The notes under the pieces are model-generated. The model saw nothing but the letters and a program-made list of their open reading frames with translations, had not been told where the DNA came from and searched no databases. Made by a program: the position numbers and the translations under genes. This document shows, piece by piece, positions 32,557 through 40,835 of a DNA stretch of 64,000 nt; position 1 is the first letter of the stretch; the number at the start of each line of letters is the position of its first letter. Source of the DNA: an uncultured Lactobacillus sp. (lineage in GTDB: Bacteria; Bacillota; Bacilli; Lactobacillales; Lactobacillaceae); assembly GCA_910587695.1 (NCBI GenBank), contig CAJUNC010000010.1, forward strand, positions 27,411 to 91,410, given 5' to 3'.

Positions 32557-32608
32557 TTGACAGTAGTAGTTTCAAACGTTAGTATCGTTAATGGTAATCA
32601 TTACAATT
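32557..32608 (+). promoter_or_regulatory. Promoter and Zur-like operator of the zinc ABC operon
   Basis: TTGACA (32557-32562), 17 bp, TAGTAT (32580-32585) form a promoter. Directly over the start region lies AATGGTAATCATTACAATT (32590-32608), an inverted repeat with 8 of 9 symmetric positions, close to the Gram-positive Zur box. This predicts derepression under zinc limitation. Confidence 0.75.
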
Positions 32609-32628
32609 TAAGAGAGGATATATTTATC

Positions 32629-33495
32629 ATGCGAAAAAAATTATTTAGTTTCATCTTACTCGTGAGTGCTTTTCTGGCATTTTTCACCTTGGATCACAAA
32701 AACACTGTCGCTGCATCTGACAAGCTAAATGTCGTGACAACTCTTGATTTTTATGGCGAGACTGCCAAGGCTGTCTTAGGCGATCACGGAACAGTCACTT
32801 CATTGATCACTAGCCCAAATATCGATCCCCACGACTTTGAAGCAACAACTAAAACAGCTAAGATCGTTTCCAAAGCTGATCTTGTCATCTATAACGGTGC
32901 TGGCTACGATAACTGGGTCAAAAAATTAAACGGAAAAAAATATCTGTCTGTGGCTGATGTCATGAAAGTCAAGGAAGGCCAAAATGAACATCTCTGGTAT
33001 GATCCAACGACTATGGAAAAACTCGCTGATCGTTTAGCAACTGAATTTGGTAAAATGCAACCTAAAAATAATGCTGCCTTCAAGAAAAATGCTACTAAAT
33101 ACAAAAAAACTTTAGCTAAATTAACACAAATGCTAGACAAGATCAAACAAAACAGCAATAATCAAAAAGTAGCTGTTTCAGAACCAGTCTTTGACTATTC
33201 TTTGAAGAAAATGGGTTACAAGATCGCTAACAGTCACTTCGCTAAAGCAACTGAAGAAGGTAGCGATCCATCATATTCTGACATCAAGAAATTGCAAAAC
33301 GATATCAAAGACAAAAAGATCGCTTTCTTTGTCCAAAATACCCAAAGTGATAGCTCAGTGATCAAAAATATCGTTGCCCTTTGCAAAGAAAATAATATTC
33401 CTGTCGTCAAAGTTACTGAAACTCTACCTAAAAATAAGACATATGTAACTTGGCTACAAAACGAATACCAAGCCGTCTTAGATACTCAAAAATAG
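32629..33495 (+). CDS. Zinc ABC transporter substrate-binding protein (ZnuA/AdcA-like)
   Basis: Extracytoplasmic metal-binding protein, cluster A-I, 288 residues. There is an N-terminal signal sequence (MRKKLFSFILLVSAFLAFFT) without a lipobox Cys, so it may stay anchored by its uncleaved helix or be released. Metal-ligand candidates are His in NIDPHDFEATT and His in NEHLWYDPTTM, with a later EEGSDPSYSDI. There is no His-rich loop of the kind seen in many zinc-specific homologues. The start at 32629 follows AGAGAGGA. First gene of a three-gene operon under a Zur-like box, which supports zinc over manganese. Confidence 0.88.
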   Translation: MRKKLFSFILLVSAFLAFFTLDHKNTVAASDKLNVVTTLDFYGETAKAVLGDHGTVTSLITSPNIDPHDFEATTKTAKIVSKADLVIYNGAGYDNWVKKLNGKKYLSVADVMKVKEGQNEHLWYDPTTMEKLADRLATEFGKMQPKNNAAFKKNATKYKKTLAKLTQMLDKIKQNSNNQKVAVSEPVFDYSLKKMGYKIANSHFAKATEEGSDPSYSDIKKLQNDIKDKKIAFFVQNTQSDSSVIKNIVALCKENNIPVVKVTETLPKNKTYVTWLQNEYQAVLDTQK

Positions 33496-33511
33496 AAAGA
33501 AGTAGTTATTC

Positions 33512-34171
33512 ATGAAATCGATCCTATCAGTGCATAACTTGGATCTTTCCATCCCCAACCGCAAACTTTTCTCCAATCTCTCTTTTGAGATCCCTCAAGG
33601 TAGTTTGACCTGTATCACAGGTGAAAATGGGGTCGGAAAAACAACGCTTGTCAAACACTTATTACAAGATCTAGCTAACAACTATACCGTCCACACGGTC
33701 TTTAATGTCAAGCGTAATGAAGTCCAATACGTACCGCAATTGCGCAACATTGATGATGAATATCCACTTTGCATCAAAGATTTCGTAGCTTTTGGTCTCA
33801 AAAAGCGCAATTTCTTTTGGAACCGCAAGCCTTTAAACGAAAAACTCGAACAGATCTTAGCGGAGACAAAACTGACTCGTATCAAAGATCAACCCTTAGG
33901 CAAAGCTTCCGGGGGCGAAAAGCAACGTGCCTATCTAGCTCAAGCGCTCTGTGCTGATCCTAAGTTACTCATCTTGGACGAAGCCACAGCGAGCTTAGAT
34001 ACGACCAACAAACATGAATTGTTACAAATGCTACGTGAGGTCATGCAACAACATGGGCTAACGATCCTATTTATCACGCACGATCCCGAACTGATCGAAC
34101 GATATGCCGACTATGAACTTCATCTAGAAGATCAAACTGGGATCTTACTTGAAAAGGGGGCTAAAAAATAA
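33512..34171 (+). CDS. Zinc ABC transporter ATP-binding protein (ZnuC/AdcC-like)
   Basis: ATPase of the metal importer, 219 residues. Walker A ITGENGVGKTT is near residue 36, Q-loop region VQYVPQLRNID, signature KASGGEKQR (first Ser/Gly of the LSGGQ motif varied), Walker B LLILDEATASLD, and switch His in FITHDPEL. Short C-terminus. It follows the binding-protein gene by 16 bp and overlaps the permease gene by one base, so it is translationally coupled. Confidence 0.9.
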   Translation: MKSILSVHNLDLSIPNRKLFSNLSFEIPQGSLTCITGENGVGKTTLVKHLLQDLANNYTVHTVFNVKRNEVQYVPQLRNIDDEYPLCIKDFVAFGLKKRNFFWNRKPLNEKLEQILAETKLTRIKDQPLGKASGGEKQRAYLAQALCADPKLLILDEATASLDTTNKHELLQMLREVMQQHGLTILFITHDPELIERYADYELHLEDQTGILLEKGAKK

Positions 34172-34971
34172 TGTTTGCTTATGATTTTATGCGCTATGCC
34201 TTTATTGCGGGGGTCTTCATCGCTTTGATCTGTAGTGTTATGGGGACTTTTGTGGTAGCACGCCAAACATCTTTTTTCACTCATACGCTCTCTGAGATCG
34301 GATTTTCTGGGGCTTCATTTGGGATCTTTATCGGGATCTCTCCTTTAGCGGGGATGCTGACTTTTACGACTGCTAGTGCCCTTTTGATCGGGATGTCAGG
34401 TGAGCGGATCGGACGGCGTGAGGCTTCGATCAGCGTCTTTTCTGGTCTTTTCTTAGGGCTTGGGATCTTATTTTTATCACTCTCAGATAAACAAGCTAAT
34501 TATGCGACAAGTATTTTATTTGGGAGCATCGTTGGGATCGATCGCAGCGATATCGAAGTTTTGATCGCACTTAGCATTTTACTATTGTTGACGATCACGC
34601 TCTTGTTCAAGCGTCTAGCATATAACTCCTTTGATTCGCAAGGAGCTCAGTACAATCAGCGCTTCAACAAAACGATCTCGATCATCTTTTTAGTGATGCT
34701 CGCTTTAACGATCAGCATTACGGCTCAGATCGTCGGTGCTTTACTGATCTTTGTGCTCTTAACGATCCCAGCTTCGGCGACAAAATATTTCGTCCATCGG
34801 CTCTACCAGATGATCGTTTTAAATTTCATCTTCATTTTAGCCGGTGTTTGGCTTGGACTATACTTCAGTTATCTCACTGATTGGCCAGTCAGCTTCTTTA
34901 TCACCGTGATCGAAGCCCTGATCTATGGGGCAGCGATCGCAAAAGATCATATCGCTAACCACCAAAAATAA
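34171..34971 (+). CDS. Zinc ABC transporter permease (ZnuB/AdcB-like)
   Basis: Membrane subunit of the ABC-3 family, 266 residues with eight or nine hydrophobic segments. It has ALICSVMGTFVVARQTSFFTHTLSEIGFSG near the N-terminus, which is the family's conserved cytoplasmic loop region, then ATSILFGSIVGID, AQIVGALLIFVLLTIPASATKYF and the ending GAAIAKDHI. It completes the importer. A long terminator hairpin begins at its stop codon. Confidence 0.92.
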   Translation: MFAYDFMRYAFIAGVFIALICSVMGTFVVARQTSFFTHTLSEIGFSGASFGIFIGISPLAGMLTFTTASALLIGMSGERIGRREASISVFSGLFLGLGILFLSLSDKQANYATSILFGSIVGIDRSDIEVLIALSILLLLTITLLFKRLAYNSFDSQGAQYNQRFNKTISIIFLVMLALTISITAQIVGALLIFVLLTIPASATKYFVHRLYQMIVLNFIFILAGVWLGLYFSYLTDWPVSFFITVIEALIYGAAIAKDHIANHQK

Positions 34972-35027
34972 CAAACAGGGTAAGTAGAACGCATCAATAC
35001 GAGCTACTTGCCCTGTTTGTTATTTTT
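34969..35027 (+). terminator. Terminator of the zinc ABC operon
   Basis: AACAAACAGGGTAAGTAG and CTACTTGCCCTGTTTGTT pair almost perfectly and are followed by ATTTTT. Confidence 0.88.
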
Positions 35028-35133
35028 AGACCACTAACAAAGCATATGCTTGCCTTCTTGTCTCTTGTCTACTATTTTTATTCAGCTTACCGTCCTTTAT
35101 CCTAAAATGACAAGGATAAGATAAATGAAAACA

Positions 35134-35763
35134 TCACTGATCTAAGCGCCGAATCCCCCACAATACGATACATGTCGCTAAGATGAGATAGCTAACATAT
35201 AGGAGCAAGTATAAACTGCTAGGACGAAAAATATAATTTACTGGCAAGATCACTGGCAATACATAAACATTCAACAAAGCCTTGTTACTTGCAAAAATGA
35301 CAAATAAGACCTCTAAAAAACCAAACAGGATATTTTTGGTCTGGTCAACAAAGAAGGCCAGTCCAATATGGATATGCTCAAGTAAAACTATCAAAAAAAA
35401 TGCGCTCAGTGCTAGTTTTATCTGACCTAAAATCAGCCATGTACTCATCAGTGCACCGACTGATAAAAAATCATTCAAAACCACTTTGATCCCCCAAAGT
35501 TGATATTTTTTGGGATAACATCTGATCTCTTGAAACGAATCAGCCATTTTTTCTTGCTCAAAAAGCAAAACAGCACTCATACTGGTCACCAGTGGATAAA
35601 CCGCAAATGTAAGCAACGCAACATCAACTAGTGCGACCCCATTTTTTAACAAAAGTACATATGGGACCACAGTCACCAATTGGAGCACCATCACACCGAC
35701 TGCAAAATATAGCTGGAAACTCCCCTTCAACTTCACACTTTCACTTCTTACTATTTTAAACAT
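35134..35763 (-). CDS. ABC transporter permease (LanG-like immunity subunit)
   Basis: Membrane protein of 209 residues with about six hydrophobic helices, starting MFKIVRSESVKLKGSFQLYF. That start is characteristic of the EpiG/NukG/SpaG-like permeases of lantibiotic self-protection exporters. Its start overlaps the preceding permease gene by 8 bp. It is the last gene of the ABC operon. The family removes lantibiotics or bacitracin-like peptides from the membrane. No lantibiotic precursor gene was found nearby, so this may be a stand-alone resistance system. Confidence 0.75.
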   Translation of the reverse strand: MFKIVRSESVKLKGSFQLYFAVGVMVLQLVTVVPYVLLLKNGVALVDVALLTFAVYPLVTSMSAVLLFEQEKMADSFQEIRCYPKKYQLWGIKVVLNDFLSVGALMSTWLILGQIKLALSAFFLIVLLEHIHIGLAFFVDQTKNILFGFLEVLFVIFASNKALLNVYVLPVILPVNYIFRPSSLYLLLYVSYLILATCIVLWGIRRLDQ

Positions 35764-36490
35764 TCGATCTTCTCCCTAGTAACCAAGAAAACAGCACTGC
35801 ACTCAACAACGCTAAGATAACTGAACTGCCCAACATTTTCCAATCAACATTTAAAAAATCAGGCGACTGAACTCCATTTGGCTTAAGTCCGATCAAAGCC
35901 TCCACTACCTTATAATGATAAGTATATGGAAAGAGCGACCATAGTTTAGTTTGAGCCACTAAAGGTGCGATAAACAAACACAGTAAACTGTTTATAACAA
36001 CTATTAAAGATGCATTTAACCAATTGGATAAATAATAGATAAAGAAGATATTCCATAAACTTGTAACTAAAAGAGCTAAGATAACAGCTATAAGTTGCAA
36101 ACTCTCTACTTGTGAAAGTCCCCCGTATAACAAAGCGACTAAATAGATCGTCCCAAATAATATTGAGCTGGCCCCAAATAAAGCCCTAAAGTTAAAGGCT
36201 ACCTTAGCAAAATAGACCTGCTTTTTAACTGCTGTGCTCGTAATATTTTGAAAGTTTCCTGCACTTTTTTCACGCTTTACATCACTTAAAAACAACAGAC
36301 TATCTAATAGAAACAAAAATAAGGCTTCCCACCAATATAGCGTAAAAGGAATAAAGATCAAAACACCACCTATAAGATAGGCTAGCACTGGTGCAGCTAA
36401 GGTTACTGAAAAGAGTAGCGAGTAGCGCTTTGTTTTCTTCAATTTTAAACGCTCTGAACTAAAAATCGCTGTTAAATTTTGCTCACGCAT
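35756..36490 (-). CDS. ABC transporter permease (LanE-like immunity subunit)
   Basis: Membrane protein of 244 residues with about six hydrophobic segments. It starts MREQNLTAIFSSERLKLKKT, again the typical N-terminus of LanE/BcrB-like permeases, followed by VLAYLIGGVLIFIPFTLYWW. The ATG at 36490 is chosen over an upstream in-frame codon because GGAGGTG sits before it. The gene overlaps the ATPase stop by 8 bp. It pairs with the next permease as a heterodimeric exporter. Confidence 0.78.
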   Translation of the reverse strand: MREQNLTAIFSSERLKLKKTKRYSLLFSVTLAAPVLAYLIGGVLIFIPFTLYWWEALFLFLLDSLLFLSDVKREKSAGNFQNITSTAVKKQVYFAKVAFNFRALFGASSILFGTIYLVALLYGGLSQVESLQLIAVILALLVTSLWNIFFIYYLSNWLNASLIVVINSLLCLFIAPLVAQTKLWSLFPYTYHYKVVEALIGLKPNGVQSPDFLNVDWKMLGSSVILALLSAVLFSWLLGRRSNV

Positions 36491-37172
36491 CCAAAACACC
36501 TCCGTGAACGATCTCAAAAAACTTCCGATCAAGATCTACCACATTTTCTCTACGATCATCGTAGCGGACCTTTCCTTTGTCTAAAATAACGATCTGATCG
36601 GCAACTTGACTGATCACATTGAGTTGATGGCTTGAGAGTAATATCGTCATCCCCTGCGTGCTCAATTCTTTGATCAGCGCTAATAACTCTACTGTTCCTG
36701 TAGGATCTAAACCATTTGTCGGCTCATCTAAAATGAGAAAAGCTGGTTTTGTCAAAAGTGCCATCCCGATCCCTAAACGTTGTTTCATCCCTACTGAAAA
36801 TTTTCCTGCACGTTTCTTACCTGTATTTTTTAGGCCAACTTTATTCAAAATATCTCTTATTTGGTCATCATCTATGCCATACAACAAAGCTTTAGTCTTC
36901 AAATTATCAAAAGCCGATAGATTTTTATAGATCGCGGGTTCTTCGATCAAAGCTCCCAAATTTTCCTTAGGGATCACCGTCTCGCCATTGTAAAATATCT
37001 GTCCTTGCTCAGCATTTTTTAAACCAGCGATGATCTTCATCAAAGTTGATTTTCCTGCACCATTGATCCCTAACAGACCACAGATCGTTCCACTTTTTAT
37101 CCCAAAGCTCACTTCATCTAAAATTTGGCTAGTTTTAAAGGCTTTTGATATTTTTTGTATTTCTATATTCAT
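36483..37172 (-). CDS. ABC transporter ATP-binding protein (LanF/BcrA-like)
   Basis: ATPase of 229 residues. Walker A GLLGINGAGKSTLMK is near residue 33, Q-loop region LGALIEEPAIYKNLSAFDNL (the E-loop variant E-E-P found in LanF/BcrA proteins), signature FSVGMKQRLGIGMAL, Walker B FLILDEPTNGLDP and switch His in LSSHQLN. The EEP sequence in place of the Q-loop Gln is diagnostic for the lantibiotic/bacitracin immunity group. It starts after AAAGGAGG with its own promoter, separate from the two-component genes upstream. Confidence 0.88.
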   Translation of the reverse strand: MNIEIQKISKAFKTSQILDEVSFGIKSGTICGLLGINGAGKSTLMKIIAGLKNAEQGQIFYNGETVIPKENLGALIEEPAIYKNLSAFDNLKTKALLYGIDDDQIRDILNKVGLKNTGKKRAGKFSVGMKQRLGIGMALLTKPAFLILDEPTNGLDPTGTVELLALIKELSTQGMTILLSSHQLNVISQVADQIVILDKGKVRYDDRRENVVDLDRKFFEIVHGGVLDA

Positions 37173-37197
37173 TTTTGTCGCCTCCTTTGTTTTTGGT

Positions 37198-37228
37198 ATT
37201 ATAGCTAGGCAAATTCATAGATCATTCA
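37198..37228 (-). promoter_or_regulatory. Promoter of the LanFEG-like operon with TGAAT repeats
   Basis: Minus-strand -10 TATAAT (37203-37198) has a poor -35. Instead TGAAT occurs twice, at 37228-37224 and 37217-37213, exactly 11 bp apart. This is the spacing of OmpR-type response regulator half-sites, and is a candidate site for the adjacent response regulator. Confidence 0.45.
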
Positions 37229-37244
37229 GATTTTCCAGCAAAAC

Positions 37245-37274
37245 AAAAAGACCTAGATAATTTTCTAGATCTTT
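37245..37274 (-). terminator. Terminator of the two-component operon
   Basis: Minus-strand AAGATCTAGA and TCTAGGTCTT form a stem before TTTTTG. Its first arm includes the last codons of the kinase gene. Confidence 0.7.
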
Positions 37275-38608
37275 TCTATACACAATTTGACTTTAGCGCC
37301 ACCAGCTGGTGGATCAGATATTTTAAGATACCCACCGTGTTTTAAACTGACCGCTTTAGCAAAAGCCAAGCCGATCCCATAATTTTTCCTATCAAGATTA
37401 CGTCCCCCATTTTCTGTAAAAAATAGCTTAGTCGCATTCTTCTTAGCGGTTTTAGAGAAGGGTGCTCCGTTGTTCCAGACTTCAAATATCAGTTGTGTTG
37501 CCGTCTCTTTAAACGTTACTGTAACTTTTCCAGCATCTTTTTTAGCATGCTGACAGGCATTGACAAAAATATTTAGGACTGCTCGGCTGAGCGCTAAGCG
37601 ATCACCACAAAAAAACTTACTCTCTATTTCTAGTTTTGTCTGTAACTCAACTTGATAAGTTTTGGCTATTTCGTTAAATTCTACAACTAGCTCAGAAATA
37701 AAGTCCGATACTTTCACTTCTTCCCTTTTATCATCATTTAACAGCCGTGTATAGGTCAACATGCTGTTGAAATAACGTTCAAATATCGTCATACTTTTCT
37801 TGAGCGAAGCTAAATATTCAATCTGCTTTGAGGTCAACGAAGTCATTTCTAGTAATTCAACATTACCCTTAACAACTGTCAGCGGAGTTTTTACATCATG
37901 GGCCAAAGCGGCTATTTGAAAGGATAGATCTTTTTTCTCTAACCGTTCTTTTTCGACCAACCAAGCTAATTTATCACTTTTTTTGTAAAGATTAGTCAAT
38001 ATTTGCTCAAACTCAACGATCTTGACATGCTTTCTAGGCTGAGCAGTGCCCCCTTCGCCCATGGACAGCGCGATCTCTTCGACATAGCGGAAATCTTTTT
38101 CCAGTTCACGTACAAGTTTAACGACAACGATCACTATCACTAAAAGAATTCCAAACGTTACAAAAAGATAACTAAATTGGTTATATGAGATCACGCGTAA
38201 ACGCTGATCAGCAAATTCTGGCATACTATTTTGGCGGATAATGAGGATATAATTTTTATCAGCAAAATATTTGAATTTTACTGTATCTACAGTCAGATCT
38301 CGCTTATTATCTCTAGCAATTTCAAAATTATTGAGGTCACTAGAAGCATATTTCCCTGTTAACAAGTGCTTAGTTTTAGCATCATAAAGTGTATAGTCAT
38401 ATGGGATATCCTTCATCGTTTTAGTTATATCCTGCCGACTAATATTTTTATCAAAAGTTACTTTAGCCTCATTAAATATTCTCAATTGTCCACTTTGTAC
38501 CAGTAAAAATGAACCTAAAAATAAAGTAACTACGACCAGTAAACTTCCAATGATGACCTCCAAAACCGCAAGTAAGATCCGCTGTTGCATCGTGTATTTA
38601 CTGATCAT
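37265..38608 (-). CDS. Sensor histidine kinase
   Basis: Membrane sensor kinase of 447 residues. Two helices (about 12-33 and about 147-166) enclose an extracytoplasmic sensor of about 115 residues. H-box QIAALAHDVKTPLTVVKGN holds the phosphorylated His near 239, then N-box LNIFVNACQHAKK and G-boxes WNNGAPFS and NYGIGLAFAKAV. The architecture resembles LanK/NisK-like EnvZ-type kinases. It overlaps the response regulator gene by 11 bp. It sits next to the LanFEG-like exporter and probably controls it in response to a cell-envelope-acting peptide. Confidence 0.88.
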   Translation of the reverse strand: MISKYTMQQRILLAVLEVIIGSLLVVVTLFLGSFLLVQSGQLRIFNEAKVTFDKNISRQDITKTMKDIPYDYTLYDAKTKHLLTGKYASSDLNNFEIARDNKRDLTVDTVKFKYFADKNYILIIRQNSMPEFADQRLRVISYNQFSYLFVTFGILLVIVIVVVKLVRELEKDFRYVEEIALSMGEGGTAQPRKHVKIVEFEQILTNLYKKSDKLAWLVEKERLEKKDLSFQIAALAHDVKTPLTVVKGNVELLEMTSLTSKQIEYLASLKKSMTIFERYFNSMLTYTRLLNDDKREEVKVSDFISELVVEFNEIAKTYQVELQTKLEIESKFFCGDRLALSRAVLNIFVNACQHAKKDAGKVTVTFKETATQLIFEVWNNGAPFSKTAKKNATKLFFTENGGRNLDRKNYGIGLAFAKAVSLKHGGYLKISDPPAGGAKVKLCIEKI

Positions 38609-39287
38609 TCCACTTATACCCCATTCCCCGCACTGTTTTGATCGGGTCTACCCCATATACTGAAAATTTATTGCGTATTTGATAGACATATTCAGAGATC
38701 GAACGAAAAAGAACATCAGCAGATTCATCATAAACCTTAAAATAGATCTCCTCGCGTGTATAGACTCGAGTCAGATCACGTGATAAAAGCTCTAAGATCG
38801 CATATTCACGTTTGGTAAGTGGTATGGCCTTACTACCGATATAGACCTGCTTTTCTTCTAAATAAAATGTGATCTGACCGAGATCTCTTCTGACTGTATT
38901 AAATTTACCGTGAGCTTTTTTAGTCCGATCTTCTCGTTTTAGATCAGCTTCAACTTTAGCCACTAGTTGTTTTAAACTAAATGGTTTAACGATATAGTCA
39001 TCCCCACCATTTGCCAAGCCTTGCAAAATATCACCTTCGGTATCTTTAGCGCTGATGAAGATGATCGGAGTTGCGATCTGACGTCTAAGTTGTTTACAAA
39101 GCTCGATTCCATTGATATTAGTCAGCATAATATCCAATAAGAGCAGATCGTAACCTTGAAATTCGGCTGACTTTACTGGCAACGTAACTTCTTGAAGTAC
39201 TGTTACTGCGTAATTTTTTAGTTCTAACGCATTTTTTATAAGCTTTAGGATCTCCAGATCATCATCTACTATCAAAATCTTGTGCAT
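38598..39287 (-). CDS. OmpR-family response regulator
   Basis: A 229-residue regulator. The receiver domain has VDDD (8-11), the phospho-acceptor Asp in LLLLDIMLTNINGIE near 53, FISAKDTEGD and DDYIVKPFS (Lys near 101). The winged-helix output domain (about 130-229) has PLTKREYAILELL, VYTREEIYFKV and VKTVRGMGYKW-like ending TVRGMGYKWNDQ. It starts after GAGGTGG. With the kinase it forms a typical two-component pair regulating the downstream ABC exporter. Confidence 0.92.
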   Translation of the reverse strand: MHKILIVDDDLEILKLIKNALELKNYAVTVLQEVTLPVKSAEFQGYDLLLLDIMLTNINGIELCKQLRRQIATPIIFISAKDTEGDILQGLANGGDDYIVKPFSLKQLVAKVEADLKREDRTKKAHGKFNTVRRDLGQITFYLEEKQVYIGSKAIPLTKREYAILELLSRDLTRVYTREEIYFKVYDESADVLFRSISEYVYQIRNKFSVYGVDPIKTVRGMGYKWNDQ

Positions 39288-39412
39288 GCTACCACCTCAC
39301 TTCATAAAGTAATAATACAAGGTCTAATGACCACACAAAAACATTATGCTCCCTAAAAAGAGCTTATCCATACACAATTTATCACCTAAAAATCAGGATC
39401 TATTCAGAAAAA

Positions 39413-39449
39413 TAAGAGCAAGTAATGAAATAGTCACTACTTGCTCTTT
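39413..39449 (-). terminator. Terminator of the HD-domain gene
   Basis: AAGAGCAAGTA and TACTTGCTCTT form an 11-bp stem, followed on the minus strand by ATTTTT. Confidence 0.85.
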
Positions 39450-39496
39450 ATAACTTATATTTGTTTGATCTCACTTGGTGTAAATATAGCCAACTA

Positions 39497-40150
39497 CTAG
39501 CGCTTGGCATCCCATTCCTGATAGAACTGATCCAAATATACTTTCAAAAATTCATGTCGCCCCTGCGCTAGCTTCATGGCATAGCTTGTATTCATAGTGT
39601 CCTTTAACTTAAGCAATTTTTCGTAAAAATGCATGATCGCTGTATCTTTACCATTGCGATACTCTTCCAAAGTGAGATTTTCTCTAGGCTTCATAGCCGG
39701 ATCGTGGATTGGACGTCCAACGTGGCCTGAATAACACATTACCCGTGCGATTCCCATTGCCCCCATAGCATCTAAACGATCAGCATCCTGAACGATTTTT
39801 CCTTCTAAAGTAGAAACATTTTCTTTTTGGTTTCCACCCTTAAATGACATCTTTGAAACAATATCCATAACATGATCTAGTGTTTCACTAGACACATGAT
39901 TCTCGACCAACCATGTATGTACCCTTTTTTGGCCAGCTTCCTCGCTTTCATTTAACTTTCCATCAGCAATATCGTGTAATAATGCTGCTAATTCACAAAT
40001 ATAAATATCCGCTTTTTCATGTTTAGCAATTTCGATAGCGTTATTAGTAACACGAAAAACGTGCCACCAATCATGACCACTACCTTCATTATTCAAAGCA
40101 TCATATACATATTCACGTGCATTTTTGACGATCAATTCTTTATTTTCCAT
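39497..40150 (-). CDS. HD-domain phosphohydrolase (paralogue)
   Basis: A 217-residue HD-superfamily phosphohydrolase. It has GSGHDWWHVFRVTNNAIEIA (metal His), LAALLHDIADGKL (HD pair near 60), VQDADRLDAMGAMGIARVM and MKPRENLTLEEYRNGKDTAI. It shares the motif order with the protein encoded at 29596-30237; this copy keeps the commoner VQDADRLDAMGA sequence, whereas the other has DWLDAIGA. It starts after AAAGGAGC. It is co-directional with, and 21 bp downstream of, an HTH-only RpiR-like gene. Substrate unknown. Confidence 0.9.
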   Translation of the reverse strand: MENKELIVKNAREYVYDALNNEGSGHDWWHVFRVTNNAIEIAKHEKADIYICELAALLHDIADGKLNESEEAGQKRVHTWLVENHVSSETLDHVMDIVSKMSFKGGNQKENVSTLEGKIVQDADRLDAMGAMGIARVMCYSGHVGRPIHDPAMKPRENLTLEEYRNGKDTAIMHFYEKLLKLKDTMNTSYAMKLAQGRHEFLKVYLDQFYQEWDAKR

Positions 40151-40171
40151 AGTAAAAAAGCTCCTTTGTAA

Positions 40172-40516
40172 TTAGAGGTCTCTCAATTTTCCCATATCTA
40201 CTGACTCATATAGAGCCTTACAGACTTTCATATGTTCCAAATGATCAATATCTGTGTATTTTTTTCCTTGCTCAAGGTTCAACACGCTTTGTTTCTCTTG
40301 TTGGACCAAATACTTTAATTCAGCAAAGCTCTCGATCTCTAACTTCTTTAACGTTCGGAAAATACTTGCCCGTGAAACATATAATTTTTTAGCTAACTCA
40401 TCGCTAGTCAAACTATCCCAAGTAAGCTCAACTTGTCGCAAATCTGTGACCATTTGGCGTTCTTGTCCTGTTACTTCATGATAATGTTGATCGATACGTG
40501 TTAACAGATCCATCAT
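40172..40516 (-). CDS. RpiR-type HTH protein lacking the SIS domain
   Basis: A 114-residue protein corresponding only to the N-terminal DNA-binding domain of RpiR/MurR regulators: TSDELAKKLYVSRASIFRTL, then FAELKYLVQQEKQ. The usual ~280-residue family members continue with a sugar-phosphate-binding SIS domain; here the protein stops at MGKLRDL just after the linker. It starts at an ATG after GGAGGTGAG. It may be a truncated regulator or a genuine small repressor; the intact frame and good ribosome binding site favour expression. It is probably co-transcribed with the HD gene. Confidence 0.75.
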   Translation of the reverse strand: MMDLLTRIDQHYHEVTGQERQMVTDLRQVELTWDSLTSDELAKKLYVSRASIFRTLKKLEIESFAELKYLVQQEKQSVLNLEQGKKYTDIDHLEHMKVCKALYESVDMGKLRDL

Positions 40517-40668
40517 CTCACCTCCATTTTTCCAGCTCTCTTTAATTCTACAAAATACTTTTCCATCACACCAACCATTCACCTTTTAAAGCATATTTTT
40601 TGTAAAAAAACTTTTATTATTCGTGTTTTACTAGTAGCTTTTTTTAGTAATAAATGCTAAAATCAACG

Positions 40669-40778
40669 CTTGTAGGGGTAGGAATTTATGCGTTACGGGC
40701 TTACGGAACGGAATGTGAACGTAAGCAGAAGGCTGAACCGTCATTTTAGCCGCGTGTATCTTCCGCATTCACCAATGA
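40669..40778 (+). ncRNA. Tetrahydrofolate (THF) riboswitch upstream of folT
   Basis: The leader has the layout of the THF riboswitch: outer pairing GTAGGAA/TCTTCC, inner TATGCG/CGTGTA, the perfect hairpin arms GCTTACG/CGTAAGC, and GGCT/AGCC, joined by the conserved-looking segments GCGTTACGGGC and GCCGCG. It lies upstream of a folate transporter gene, the classic target of this class. The match is by eye. Confidence 0.72.
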
Positions 40779-40798
40779 TCTAACCATTACTGGTGCTT

Positions 40799-40833
40799 GT
40801 CTCCCCCCAATTTATTTTTAGGGAGATGTTTTT
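40799..40833 (+). terminator. Riboswitch expression platform: terminator containing the ribosome binding site
   Basis: TCTCCC (40800-40805) pairs with GGGAGA (40821-40826), followed by TGTTTTTTT. The second arm is also the folT Shine-Dalgarno sequence, so folding can both terminate and hide the ribosome binding site. Confidence 0.65.
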
Positions 40834-40835
40834 TT

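Noticed and set aside
40365..40380. A parS-like CCCGTGAAACAT
   Set aside because: It matches 12 of 16 positions on one side only and lies within the coding region of the HTH-only RpiR gene. This is expected by chance.
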